Assembly: GCA_024760545.1 (NCBI GenBank)
Contig: CP060501.1
Span: forward strand, 967,501-1,031,500
Direction: 5' to 3'
Source: Nitrospira sp.
Lineage (GTDB): Bacteria > Nitrospirota > Nitrospiria > Nitrospirales > Nitrospiraceae
DNA: 64,000 nt
Under the pieces are notes generated by a model, which worked only from the letters and a program-made list of their open reading frames with translations, was not told where the DNA came from and did not search any database. The stretch's first letter is position 1; every line of letters starts with the position of its first letter. Positions 45,600-55,106 of this stretch are shown here, in pieces. The translations under genes were made by a program, and so were the position numbers.

Positions 45600-47147
45600 A
45601 TGGCATCGACGAACAGTCAACGGATTGATATCAGCCCCTCTCAGGAACCGCTGCCGCCGGTCGAACCATGTACCTTGGTCATTTTCGGTGGCTCCGGCGA
45701 CCTCGCTCGTCGACGCCTGATTCCCGCGGTCTATAACCTCCTCCTCGACGGGTTGCTCCCGTCGAACTACGTGGTGCTCGGCCTGGGCCGTACTTCGATG
45801 AGCGATGAAGAGTTCCGAGCCAGCGTCCGTGATGGCGTCGTCAAACATTCCCGGCAGGCCTTGATCGACGAGACGTGGAAGGCCTTTGCTCAGCATCTGT
45901 TTTATCTGGCAGGGGGAAACGACGACGATCAGACCTATGTGAGACTGAAGGAGCGCGTGGAAGAACTCGAGCGGACGTTTCAACTGCCCGGGAATCGGAT
46001 TTTCTATCTCAGCATCCCCCCCAGTTCCTTTACATCCGTCTGCGAAGGCTTGTCCCGTTCCGGTCTAGCGGGATCTCCCGGGGCTCGTTCCCCCTATACG
46101 CGCATCATCGTCGAAAAACCGGTCGGGCGCGACCTGGTGTCGGCACAGGCCATCAACGAGGTCACAGGCCGTGTCTTCGATGAATCGCAGATTTTCCGGA
46201 TCGATCATTATCTGGGCAAAGAGACGGTTCAGAATCTCATGGTCGTACGGTTCGCCAACAGCATTTTCGAGCCGATCTGGAATCATAAATACGTCGATCA
46301 CGTTCAAATTACCGTGAGCGAAGCCGAAGGTGTCGGAACCAGAGCGACGTACTATGAGGAGGCGGGCGCTCTCCGGGACATGATCCAGAATCATTTGCTT
46401 CAACTCCTCTGCCTGGTCGCCATGGAGCCGCCCTACTCCCTGGATCCCAACGTGGTGCGAAACGCCAAAATGGAAGTCCTCCGCTGCTTGAGGCCGATCA
46501 CGGCGAAAGACGTGGAAAAGTTCACTGTGCGGGCCCAATACACCGAGGGGACGGCGCATGGGACACCAGTCCCCGGCTATCGACGTGAGAAGGGCGTCAA
46601 CCCGAACTCCATCACCGAAACCTACGTGGCGGTGAAATGTTTCGTCGAGAACTGGCGGTGGTCCGGTGTGCCGTTTTACTTACGAACCGGAAAAGCCTTG
46701 CCACAGCGGGCCAGCGAAGTTGCCGTCCAATTTAAGGAGATCCCGCAGATCCTCTTTAATGCCGGTGGACAGACTCCTCAAGCTCCGAATGTCTTAGCCT
46801 TGAAAATTCAACCGGAAGAAGGGCTCACGCTCCGCATCGTCTCCCGTGTCCCCGGTACCCGTGCTCAGACCCATCCAGTGGAAATGGACTTCAAGTATGG
46901 AGAAGTATTCGGTCGTCCGTCTCCTGAAGCGTATGAGCGCCTTTTACTCGACGTGATGGCGGGAGACGCGTCCCGCTTTATGCGGCGCGATGCCGTGGAA
47001 GCGTCCTGGGCGTGGATCACCCAGATTCTCGAAGCCTGGGACAAGTCGGGACAACGCTGGCTCCCCGAATATCAAGCCGGAACATGGGGGCCGGTGGAAG
47101 CCGACCGGTTGATTCAAAACGACGGCCGCGCCTGGCGGGAGCTGTAG
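45600..47147 (+). CDS. zwf: Glucose-6-phosphate 1-dehydrogenase
   Basis: 515 residues from ATG 45600 (GAGGAGG before it is a good site); the open frame extends 61 codons upstream inside gnd. NADP site IFGGSGDLARRRLIPAVYNL, active-site RIDHYLGKETVQNLMV, and the NADP/G6P core (EKPVGRD, PFYLRTGKALPQ). Oxidises glucose-6-phosphate to the lactone with NADP+. Second gene of the gnd-zwf pair. Confidence 0.97.
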   Translation: MASTNSQRIDISPSQEPLPPVEPCTLVIFGGSGDLARRRLIPAVYNLLLDGLLPSNYVVLGLGRTSMSDEEFRASVRDGVVKHSRQALIDETWKAFAQHLFYLAGGNDDDQTYVRLKERVEELERTFQLPGNRIFYLSIPPSSFTSVCEGLSRSGLAGSPGARSPYTRIIVEKPVGRDLVSAQAINEVTGRVFDESQIFRIDHYLGKETVQNLMVVRFANSIFEPIWNHKYVDHVQITVSEAEGVGTRATYYEEAGALRDMIQNHLLQLLCLVAMEPPYSLDPNVVRNAKMEVLRCLRPITAKDVEKFTVRAQYTEGTAHGTPVPGYRREKGVNPNSITETYVAVKCFVENWRWSGVPFYLRTGKALPQRASEVAVQFKEIPQILFNAGGQTPQAPNVLALKIQPEEGLTLRIVSRVPGTRAQTHPVEMDFKYGEVFGRPSPEAYERLLLDVMAGDASRFMRRDAVEASWAWITQILEAWDKSGQRWLPEYQAGTWGPVEADRLIQNDGRAWREL

Positions 47148-47166
47148 AACTGCTTCATCACGATCG

Positions 47167-47499
47167 TCACCAGCCGACCGCTAACCAGACCTGTTTCACG
47201 ATCTCATCCTTCTTCCCTAGTCCTCCAATACATCTTACGAATTGTCCTTTGTCATATAGCGCCAGCGCGGGGAGCGATGAGATTTCCAATTCTGCGGGGA
47301 TCTGGTGATTCTCCTCCACATTCATGGTGAGGATGACGAGTTTCGATCCCATATCGTCTTGCAACAGTTCGAGCTCCGTCATAAGAGCACGGCAATGGCT
47401 GCAGCCTGGCTTCCAAAATTCCACCAACACGGGGACTGCACTCGCCTCAACGACTTGATCGAACTCTCGATCGGTGATGGCTTGCAGTGAACCACTCAC
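47167..47499 (-). CDS. Thioredoxin-fold protein with CSHC active site
   Basis: 110 residues of the thioredoxin family. The active site is WKPGCSHCRAL (CxxC with Ser-His in place of Gly-Pro), the cis-Pro region SSLPALALYDKGQF is present, and no signal peptide. Overlaps the SGNH gene stop (4 bases), so the two are one transcript. Cytoplasmic thiol-disulfide exchange is likely; the altered pair changes its redox potential. Specific partner unknown. Confidence 0.85.
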   Translation of the reverse strand: MSGSLQAITDREFDQVVEASAVPVLVEFWKPGCSHCRALMTELELLQDDMGSKLVILTMNVEENHQIPAELEISSLPALALYDKGQFVRCIGGLGKKDEIVKQVWLAVGW

Positions 47500-48134
47500 G
47501 ACGATCCGGCCTGTGCCAACAAGGGTTTCAGAATGTGAGCCATGTGCTCCGCAAATAATCGGTATCCGGCCGTGGTCAGATGAATGCCGTCGTTCGAATA
47601 GATCGAAGCCAGCTGCCCGCTTTTTGGATCAGCGGTAAGCGTGAACAGGTCGACCATGGCGATGCCTTTGGAGTCGGCATATTCCCGGATGAGCGTGTTG
47701 AGGTGACGGCGATGGGTGAGATGCTCGGCCACCCACTCGTGCCCGGCTTGACTCTCCGAAGTATCTTCGACGCGAATCGAAGGGACTGTCACCGGAATGG
47801 GCACACCTCCAATCGCGAGCACCTGTTCATACATCTTGACCAAATTGCGCATGATGTGGGGCGGAACCGCATTCCATCCAAGGTCGTTCGTTCCTCCAAG
47901 AATGGGAACGTAGCCGGGCCGATGATCGAGGACATCCCGCCGGAACCGCATGACCATTTCGCCCGTCAATTCACCGCAGATTCCACTGGTGCGAACGTGT
48001 GCGCCGCCATCCAACAACGATTGCAGAAACTCGCCGTACGGAGTCTCCCGCCCGGTCGGATTCTCCCTGGTGGGGGATTGAAACCCAGCCGTCAAACTGT
48101 CGCCGAAACAGATCACCAGCGTAGATCGGATCAT
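47496..48134 (-). CDS. SGNH/GDSL-type hydrolase (arylesterase-like)
   Basis: 212 residues. SGNH blocks: catalytic Ser in VICFGDSLTAGF, block III GGTNDLGW, and block V with Asp and His in NDGIHLTTAGY. No clear signal peptide. Family members hydrolyse acyl esters, thioesters or aryl esters (TesA/arylesterase). Short and complete. Upstream and co-transcribed with the thioredoxin-like gene. Confidence 0.88.
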   Translation of the reverse strand: MIRSTLVICFGDSLTAGFQSPTRENPTGRETPYGEFLQSLLDGGAHVRTSGICGELTGEMVMRFRRDVLDHRPGYVPILGGTNDLGWNAVPPHIMRNLVKMYEQVLAIGGVPIPVTVPSIRVEDTSESQAGHEWVAEHLTHRRHLNTLIREYADSKGIAMVDLFTLTADPKSGQLASIYSNDGIHLTTAGYRLFAEHMAHILKPLLAQAGSS

Positions 48135-48310
48135 AGGTGAGAGAAGACTACGGTGGAAAAGAATTGCGCGTCGCGCCCTATCCAGGATCGATTCTACTGA
48201 TGCTTCTCACAACACACAAGGTGCCGGCGCAGATGATCCTTCTCCGAGGAATGACCGTGAGGAATAGCGATTTTCTTGACGAATATTCGAACTGCCGGTA
48301 ATTCTTACGT

Positions 48311-50110
48311 ATGACCACGGATCTGAAGACCGCACAAGAGATGATGGCTGCCGCAGTAGCCGCACGCGCAGCGGAAGACCCGGAAATTGCCTCCATCAAA
48401 CGCGTTCTGAAACTCTTGGACAAAACGGCCAAATCCAATCGGACCTATGGCTCGACGAACCCCGTGGCGCAGAAGTTTTCCCAGCAACTGTTTGCCGAAT
48501 TGACCACTCACCTCTCCACGTATTCCAAACTGGCTTTTCTCATTCAACGTTCCGAACTGCTGTGTAAGGACTCTGTCGTCTATCAGGCAGAGAAGGATAG
48601 TGGAAGCGAGAGCATCGCCTTTAAACTGTATGCCGACGGCATTCGAGAATTGGTTCTGTATCAAGGCCTGACGGAGGAGGATCTGTCCTTCTTCCTCGCG
48701 TCCTTATGGAGTGGGACCGACTCCAACGAGGATGACGACGATATCGTCACCCGGCTCTGGTCTCGAAATCTTTCGACCATCACGATCGCGACCGCAGAAG
48801 AACTCTCAAAAGCGTCTGCAAGCAACGACGGATTCCTCCGTCTTGATGGAAGTATGAGTTCCTCGGATTCGACGCTCCGAGACTTGCTGGACCGGGAGCT
48901 AGCCAGAAAAAAGCGGTCCGGAGGGGAAACCGATTCCAACAGCGGAGGGACGGGAAACTCCAAAAGCCGATTTCAATCTGGGCTGGCGGGCTATGAAGTC
49001 ACGGAAGAAGAACTCGCAACGCTGAGAAATGAGATCGAAGCAGAGAATAAACAAGATAGTCTCACGTACATCTTGGATACGCTGACGGCAATCCTTGCGT
49101 CCGAGAAGTCACCGGCGTTACTCACAAAACTTTTTGGTCTGTGGGGAAATATCGTCGAAACCCTCCTGCGTGAAGGCAAATGGACGGTGTTGGAGAAGGT
49201 GTTGGGCCTGCTTCATGAATCGGACGCCGTGCGTCCTGACCTCGCTGAGGAACAAAAGCAACAATTAGCCTCCGTCTTCAATGGACTCGGCCGGGCAGAG
49301 CGAATCAAAGCGATCGAAGGCTACCTCAATGGAACACCCAACGCCGGCACCGAAGGACTGTCGACGATTTTGCTGTTGATGAAGCACGACGCCGTACCCG
49401 CTCTGTGCAACCTGCTGGCAAATCTGGAGTCGCCCATACATCAAACCATCGTATCGGAGGCGCTCTTGGTGTTAGCGAAAGATCAGCCTGAACCGCTGCT
49501 GAGAAGTCTGTCGGACCGCCGGCCGACGTATGTTCGAAACCTTCTGTCGATCCTCCTCAAGTGGAATAATCCAAAGTTCATCGATGCCATTGAGAAACTG
49601 ATACGGCATCCTGACGCACGGGTCCGCCGGGAAGTCGTACGGGCGATCGGCCTCTTTCGGCCGAACGGCAACGGCTCGAAACTCATTTCCTGCATGGGAG
49701 ACGCGGATGAAAATGTGCGGATCGCCGCGGTGAAACTGCTCATGTCTGGACAATATAAGGTGTCATTCGACCACTGGACCTCGCTTGTGTCGGGGGAAGA
49801 GTTCCTGGATCTTCCTCCGAGTGAGCGTCGAGCGATTTTCCAGGCTATCCGCGCGACGTGTGGCGACGAGGCGATCCCCTATTGGGAAGGCTTGATGACC
49901 GAATGGGCATGGACGAATCGGAGAAAAAAAGAAGAATTGGCGGTCATGGGCGCCGAAACACTCGGGAAACTCGCCACACCCGCGGCCATCGCGTCCCTCA
50001 CACTCGGCGCCAAAAAGGGAAGCGCTACGGTTCGTCAGGCCTGTGTCACAGCATTGTCGCACGCTCAGCGGCAGCAACGGGGAAATCCTTCCACCGGTTC
50101 GCCGCAATAG
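48311..50110 (+). CDS. HEAT-repeat protein with N-terminal domain shared with the downstream HD-GYP protein
   Basis: 599 residues. Residues ~30-165 (SIKRVLKLLDKTAKSNRTYG, SIAFKLYADGIRELVLYQGL, DLSFFLASLW) form a domain with a counterpart at the N-terminus of the next gene product. Residues ~180-250 are charged linker. Residues ~360-590 are HEAT-type helical repeats (DAIEKLIRHPDARVRREVVR, DADENVRIAAVKLLMSGQY). No enzyme motifs. Ends 12 bases before the HD-GYP gene. Probable scaffold or sensor working with the phosphodiesterase. Confidence 0.75.
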   Translation: MTTDLKTAQEMMAAAVAARAAEDPEIASIKRVLKLLDKTAKSNRTYGSTNPVAQKFSQQLFAELTTHLSTYSKLAFLIQRSELLCKDSVVYQAEKDSGSESIAFKLYADGIRELVLYQGLTEEDLSFFLASLWSGTDSNEDDDDIVTRLWSRNLSTITIATAEELSKASASNDGFLRLDGSMSSSDSTLRDLLDRELARKKRSGGETDSNSGGTGNSKSRFQSGLAGYEVTEEELATLRNEIEAENKQDSLTYILDTLTAILASEKSPALLTKLFGLWGNIVETLLREGKWTVLEKVLGLLHESDAVRPDLAEEQKQQLASVFNGLGRAERIKAIEGYLNGTPNAGTEGLSTILLLMKHDAVPALCNLLANLESPIHQTIVSEALLVLAKDQPEPLLRSLSDRRPTYVRNLLSILLKWNNPKFIDAIEKLIRHPDARVRREVVRAIGLFRPNGNGSKLISCMGDADENVRIAAVKLLMSGQYKVSFDHWTSLVSGEEFLDLPPSERRAIFQAIRATCGDEAIPYWEGLMTEWAWTNRRKKEELAVMGAETLGKLATPAAIASLTLGAKKGSATVRQACVTALSHAQRQQRGNPSTGSPQ

Positions 50111-50122
50111 GAGTATGGACCC

Positions 50123-51673
50123 GTGAATGAACTCAAGTCCAAGATTCCCCGGAGCCAGCCAAGCGAGGACACGACCCAGCCGATCCTGACCCACGAAAAA
50201 TCTTTGTCACAAAAGATCGGCCAGGGTTCGGAAGCCGGCGATATCCTCGACCAACAGCTGGCGATGCTCGGATTCCAGCTGATTACGCAGCTGAACACCT
50301 TGATCAAGACGTCGAGGATTCATGGTCGCGCCAATGCCGCGCTCGACAAGCCCGTCGAAACGATGTTGACGCTCATCGAAACGCTCGCTCATGACCGACC
50401 GGTCGGTTTATGGGTCCAGGATGATTTCCTCTTCTTGGGAGAGCACCATCTGAAAGTGACCTCGCAGCAAATGCTGGTGGTCTCAAGCGTGATTGACGCT
50501 CTGAGGAAGTGGGGCATCGGCGGCTTGACTTTTTCTTCGTCCGTTTCCTCCAAAGACCTTCGAGAGTTCGCCCATCTGTTCGTCAGTCTTGACCCGGCCT
50601 CCAAGTCGATCGAGGACTTCAGACAGGAATTGAAGAACCTGGCCGTCACCGGCATTGAAATCAACGATCCTCGTCAACTCACGTTCAGAGAAGATCCTGC
50701 CGGAGACGGGGATGCAAAGGTCAAGCACAAATCGCAGTCGAAAGCCGCGTATGGGAAAGCAACCGACGCCGTCGGCAACCTGACACAGTCCGCCCGCGAC
50801 GGCAAGACCCTGAGTTTTAAGCTCGCCAAACGTGCCATTCAGAATATCATCGACCTGATGATGCACGATGAGCCTGTCTTGCTCGGTCTCACAACACTCC
50901 GCTGTCACGATCAATACACTCATAATCACTCCGTCAACGTCGCGCTGCTCTCCATGGCTCTCGGTAATCGTGCCGGCTACTCCAAGGTCGACCTTGCCGA
51001 TCTGGGGTTGGGGGCTCTCTTTCACGACGTGGGGAAATGTGCGATCTCCTTGGATATCCTGAATAAGCCCGGCGAATTCACCACAGACGAGTGGGAGATC
51101 ATGCGAAGCCATCCCGTAGAGGGAGTGCTGACCCTCATCGAGCTGCGGAATATCGGGAATGTCCCAACCCGAATGGCCTCAGCTTCCTTCGAGCATCACA
51201 TGAACTATGACCTCTCCGGATACCCCAAACTTGCTGTGCCGTGGAAGCAAAGCTTGCCGAGCCGCATCGTCACGATAGCGGACTGTTATGACGCCATGAC
51301 CTCATCACGAGTCTACCGGCGCGAACCTATGTCGCCGTCGAAGGTCTTGAAATTCATGTTCAGCAAAAGCGGCCAATCCTTTGACCCAATACTTCTGAAA
51401 CTCTTCGTGAACTGTGTCGGCATTATCCCCATCGGAAGCTTGGTCGTCCTCGATTCAGACGAATTCGCCGTCGTGCTCAAACCTGCCGCCGACAAAGCCG
51501 ACGGTGAACGCCCCATCGTCAAAATCATAACCGATGCCCAGAGCAATCCCATCGACGACGGACCGGAGTTGGACTTGACGGAAAAAAACGATACCGGCGA
51601 ATATGGGCACAGCATTATTCGGTTGGTCGACAACACCGAGTACAAATTCGACACCAGCCGCTACTTCGTCTAG
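50123..51673 (+). CDS. HD-GYP domain protein (cyclic di-nucleotide phosphodiesterase type)
   Basis: 516 residues from a GTG at 50123 (AGGAG 9 bases before). N-terminal ~180 residues resemble the N-domain of the upstream HEAT protein (LNTLIKTSRIHGRANAALDK, DALRKWGIGGLTFSSSVSSK). The HD-GYP domain spans ~265-430: HDQYTHNHSVNVALLSMALG, LFHDVGKCAISLDIL, and HHMNYDLSGYPKL (H-H and GYP), with TIADCYDAMTSSR. Metal ligands appear complete, so hydrolysis of cyclic di-GMP is plausible. Co-transcribed with the HEAT gene. Confidence 0.9.
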   Translation: MNELKSKIPRSQPSEDTTQPILTHEKSLSQKIGQGSEAGDILDQQLAMLGFQLITQLNTLIKTSRIHGRANAALDKPVETMLTLIETLAHDRPVGLWVQDDFLFLGEHHLKVTSQQMLVVSSVIDALRKWGIGGLTFSSSVSSKDLREFAHLFVSLDPASKSIEDFRQELKNLAVTGIEINDPRQLTFREDPAGDGDAKVKHKSQSKAAYGKATDAVGNLTQSARDGKTLSFKLAKRAIQNIIDLMMHDEPVLLGLTTLRCHDQYTHNHSVNVALLSMALGNRAGYSKVDLADLGLGALFHDVGKCAISLDILNKPGEFTTDEWEIMRSHPVEGVLTLIELRNIGNVPTRMASASFEHHMNYDLSGYPKLAVPWKQSLPSRIVTIADCYDAMTSSRVYRREPMSPSKVLKFMFSKSGQSFDPILLKLFVNCVGIIPIGSLVVLDSDEFAVVLKPAADKADGERPIVKIITDAQSNPIDDGPELDLTEKNDTGEYGHSIIRLVDNTEYKFDTSRYFV

Positions 51674-51774
51674 TCGTCGTATGTAACGGGACTCTCTCCT
51701 CTCCTGGTTCCCTTGCGCCGTTCTTGTGACGCTCTTGCTTGACACGCTGAAAGACGATCCTCGACAATGCCGGC

Positions 51775-52716
51775 ATGGGCGGGCAGATCGTCATCGAGCA
51801 GTTGGAGTTCCGCGGCCGCTGTGGCGTGACGCCGGAAGAGCGGGCTCGGACTCAGCCACTTGCGGTCGATCTGGAGTTGAGTTTCCAGCTAGAGGATGCG
51901 GGGCAGTCCGACGACCTGCTGCACACGATCGACTACGCGAAAGTGGCTCAGCGCGTGGTTGAACTTGGAGTCGGTCATGATTCTCGGCTGCTGGAATCGA
52001 TGGCTGAACGATTCTTGTCGGCCCTCTTCGACGAATTTCCCGTTGATCGCATCAAGCTATGGCTGCGTAAGCTTCATCCACCGATCTCCCAAGTCACCAG
52101 ATCCGTCGGGATCACTGTGGAACGCAGCAGGCTCGCGCAACAACTTCTCCGAACGGACCCACCGCCGGCACGGTTTCTTATCCAACAGCTCCACCGTCTA
52201 CCCAAAGGGAAGGTCCTCGACGTCGCGGCTGGAAACGGACGCCACGCGCTCTTTCTCGCGTCGTTGGGCTATCAGGTCGACACCGTCGATCGCGATGAGG
52301 ACGCCATCGCGCAACTTTCGTCCAGCGCACGAGCACGGAACCTCACCGGGGTTACGACACGAGCGCTCGACCTGGAGCAACCGCCCCCGTACAAGCCGAA
52401 TCTTGGACATGAAACGTACGACGCTATTCTCGTATTCTTTTATCTGAACCGACCGCTCTTCCCCCACCTGATCGAGGCGCTCAAGCCCGGCGGCATGTTG
52501 TTCTACGAAACCTTTACCATCGACAACCACCTCCAGTATCGACATCCAAGGCGCCAAGAGTTTTGCCTCAACCACGGTGAACTCTTGGACCTCACAGCGA
52601 GCCTCCGCGTGCTTCATTATGATGAAGGGCTGCACGAAGGACATCACGGCTCGGAATCGGTTCACACCGCGCAGCTCGTGGGGCTGAAACCCTTTCTTGC
52701 GAGGTCCTCACCATGA
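51775..52716 (+). CDS. Dihydroneopterin aldolase (FolB) fused to a SAM methyltransferase
   Basis: 313 residues in one frame. Residues ~1-120 are FolB: IVIEQLEFRGRCGVTPEERA, LLESMAERFLSALF (active Glu) and KLWLRKLHPPI (active Lys), for the folate pathway step that splits dihydroneopterin. Residues ~135-313 are a class I methyltransferase with motif I GKVLDVAAGNGRHALFLASLGYQ (shown here in part), resembling TehB-like proteins. Overlaps the PHP gene start by 4 bases. Whether one protein does both steps, or the domains are separately used, is not known. Confidence 0.85.
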   Translation: MGGQIVIEQLEFRGRCGVTPEERARTQPLAVDLELSFQLEDAGQSDDLLHTIDYAKVAQRVVELGVGHDSRLLESMAERFLSALFDEFPVDRIKLWLRKLHPPISQVTRSVGITVERSRLAQQLLRTDPPPARFLIQQLHRLPKGKVLDVAAGNGRHALFLASLGYQVDTVDRDEDAIAQLSSSARARNLTGVTTRALDLEQPPPYKPNLGHETYDAILVFFYLNRPLFPHLIEALKPGGMLFYETFTIDNHLQYRHPRRQEFCLNHGELLDLTASLRVLHYDEGLHEGHHGSESVHTAQLVGLKPFLARSSP

Positions 52717-53561
52717 GCCGCTTGGACCTTCATCTCCATACGACCCACTCTGACGGAAGCTGCACACCCGCCGAAGTGATCGACCTGGCGCACAAAGCGG
52801 GGGTGAGCGCGTTGGCGATCACCGATCATGACATTACAACAGGGGTCGCCGAAGCCATCGCGGCCGGACAGCAGTGTGGAATCGAGGTGATCCCTGGAGT
52901 CGAGATCAGCTCGATCATCGCCAACTCCGAGTTGCATATTCTTGGATACTTCCTCGATTGGCAGGACGCCGACTTGAATCAGCGATTCAAGAGCATGAGA
53001 GACAGTCGCCACCGCCGCAATCCGAAAATCATTGAACGGCTGCAGGCCCTCGGGATCGAGATGACGTACGACGAAGTCCGCGCCGTTGCCGGCAGTGATT
53101 CAGTCGGCAGACCACACATTGCCCGGGTCCTCATGGACAAGGGAGTTGTCTCGTCAGCGAAAGAAGCCTTCGATCGCTTTCTCGCCGAAGGAAAATCCGC
53201 CTACGTTCCTCGCGACCTCCCGAGTCCCGCCGAAGCCATTCAATGGATCAAAGCCGCGCGAGGACTCGCCGTCCTGGCCCATCCGACGTGGGTCAAGCCT
53301 GCGGATCGGTCGCTGGCCGATCTGGTTCGACAGCTCAAAGCCGATGGGCTCGATGGTGTGGAAGTGTATTATAGTACGCACGCCGCGCGGCAAACACGCG
53401 AGTACCTTAGCCTTGCAAAACAACTCGGTCTGTTGGTCACCGGCGGAAGCGACTTTCACGGCCTCACGAAACCCGACATCGAGGTCGGCATCGGCAAAGG
53501 CGCACTGCACATTCCCACCTCGTTGCTTCCCAAGATGAAGGAAGCCGCCGCGCAACTCTAA
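52713..53561 (+). CDS. PHP-domain phosphoesterase (RNase AM / nucleoside bisphosphate type)
   Basis: 282 residues. PHP metal-binding motifs in order: DLHLHTTHSDGSCTPAEVID, ALAITDHDIT, IPGVEISS, LAHPTW and GSDFHG. This set fits the YciV / PAP-phosphatase subfamily that cleaves short RNA ends or 3',5'-bisphosphonucleotides. Cytoplasmic. Start overlaps the FolB-methyltransferase stop (ATGA), so translation is coupled. Confidence 0.9.
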   Translation: MSRLDLHLHTTHSDGSCTPAEVIDLAHKAGVSALAITDHDITTGVAEAIAAGQQCGIEVIPGVEISSIIANSELHILGYFLDWQDADLNQRFKSMRDSRHRRNPKIIERLQALGIEMTYDEVRAVAGSDSVGRPHIARVLMDKGVVSSAKEAFDRFLAEGKSAYVPRDLPSPAEAIQWIKAARGLAVLAHPTWVKPADRSLADLVRQLKADGLDGVEVYYSTHAARQTREYLSLAKQLGLLVTGGSDFHGLTKPDIEVGIGKGALHIPTSLLPKMKEAAAQL

Positions 53562-53591
53562 GATATCCCTGCGCGTATTTCCTCCAATCCA

Positions 53592-55052
53592 TTGACTCTG
53601 CTTCGGTATCCGCTAGACTTTGCTAGTCCTCAGATCTTTTCGCTCATGATCAACGCTTCAAGTTGGGTCTTTCAATATCTTCTCGTCGCGCTCGTGGCGC
53701 TGTTTGCCGGTCCCCTCTTGAGCAAACTACCGGCGGCGCAATCGTTTCCGCTCACGCTGTTCGGCCTGAACGGTTCCCAAATGATCCGCCTCGTGGTGGA
53801 AGAAACCGGCCTGGCCATCCTCTGTATACTCTCGATCCGCGCATTTCGGCAGATGCCCGATAACGGGCGAGGGTCTTCGTTCCTCAGGCAACTGGTCCTT
53901 CCAGTCACGACTCTGTTCATCGTGATTGCGACGGATAGAACCCTTCGCGTGGTCGGACTTTCTTTGATCGACCATTTCGGCCCTGCACGCTATACCCTCG
54001 CGTATACCGCTGGGCTGACGCTGACGGGCCTCTGGATCACCGCTGCATGGCTTTTGAATCTTGACGCACTGCACCGGTTTTTTTCCAAGCCCGTCCCGTC
54101 TCCTCGTCGCAAGGAGGCCACGCCGTCGACTGACGAGACCGACGAAATCCATCCGGACCATGAAGAGGAAGAAGAAGAGGAGACAGAGGCCACAACCGGG
54201 ACGACCGCCGCAAAGAATAGCCCACCCAGTACACTGGGTCGGTATAAGGTGTTGAAGGAACTGGGACGTGGCGCGATGGGTGTGGTGTATCTCGGGAAAG
54301 ACCCGACGATCCAGCGGTTCGTCGCCATCAAGACGATGCAGCTCGACGAGATCGACGATGCCGACACATTGCAAGAGTCGAAAGCGCGGTTCTTTCGAGA
54401 GGCCGAATCCACCGGGCGATTGTCCCACCCGAACATCGTCACGATTTTCGACGCGGGTGAAGAAGATGACCTCGGCTACATCGCCATGGAATTGCTTCAG
54501 GGCACGACGCTCAAAGAATGGTCGCGAAAGCCCAATCTCCTGCCCTTCGAAAAAGTGATCTCGACACTGGCCATCGTCGCCGAAGCGATGGACTATGCCC
54601 ACCAGCAAGGAGTCGTCCATCGTGATATCAAACCGGCGAACATCATGGTGACCAACGATGAGGTTGTCAAAGTCATGGACTTCGGCATCGCCAAGATGGC
54701 GACGTCGTCAAAAACTCAGACGAATATCGTGATGGGAACTCCCACCTACATGTCTCCGGAGCAGATCGCCGGCAAAAAGGTGGATGGTCGATCCGATATT
54801 TTCTCCCTCGCCGTCGTCATGTTCGAACTCCTAACCGGTCGTCCACCGTTCATCGCCGACAACGTTTCGGCCCTGCTGTTCGCAATCGCGCACAATCCCC
54901 ATCCCAGTTTGGCTGCAATCAGACCCGACGTGCCTCCCATCGTCAAAACAGTCCTGGATCGAGCGCTCCACAAGGATCCTGTCCAACGCTATCGTCGCGC
55001 CGGTGAGTTCGCGACGGAACTCCGTTCCTGTGTCGAAGGGCTTGCCGCCTAA
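53592..55052 (+). CDS. Membrane-anchored Ser/Thr protein kinase, kinase domain at C-terminus
   Basis: 486 residues from a TTG at 53592 (an ATG at 53646 gives 468). N-terminal ~165 residues hold about four membrane helices (SWVFQYLLVALVALFAG, LAILCILSIRAF, LVLPVTTLFIVIA, LTLTGLWITAAWLL), then an acidic linker (DHEEEEEEE), then a Hanks-type kinase: GRGAMGVVYLG, catalytic HRDIKPANIM, DFGIAKMATS, and GTPTYMSPEQI. No extracellular PASTA repeats. This order is the reverse of PknB-type kinases, whose helix is C-terminal. 30 bases after the PHP gene. Confidence 0.88.
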   Translation: MTLLRYPLDFASPQIFSLMINASSWVFQYLLVALVALFAGPLLSKLPAAQSFPLTLFGLNGSQMIRLVVEETGLAILCILSIRAFRQMPDNGRGSSFLRQLVLPVTTLFIVIATDRTLRVVGLSLIDHFGPARYTLAYTAGLTLTGLWITAAWLLNLDALHRFFSKPVPSPRRKEATPSTDETDEIHPDHEEEEEEETEATTGTTAAKNSPPSTLGRYKVLKELGRGAMGVVYLGKDPTIQRFVAIKTMQLDEIDDADTLQESKARFFREAESTGRLSHPNIVTIFDAGEEDDLGYIAMELLQGTTLKEWSRKPNLLPFEKVISTLAIVAEAMDYAHQQGVVHRDIKPANIMVTNDEVVKVMDFGIAKMATSSKTQTNIVMGTPTYMSPEQIAGKKVDGRSDIFSLAVVMFELLTGRPPFIADNVSALLFAIAHNPHPSLAAIRPDVPPIVKTVLDRALHKDPVQRYRRAGEFATELRSCVEGLAA

Positions 55053-55106
55053 CAAAGGCTAATGGTGTGTGTCTTCCTGGATGGCCCGGAGCGATGCGGT
55101 GGGAAC

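Noticed and set aside
53727-54620. 297-codon minus-strand frame
   Set aside because: Antisense to the kinase gene; no motif.
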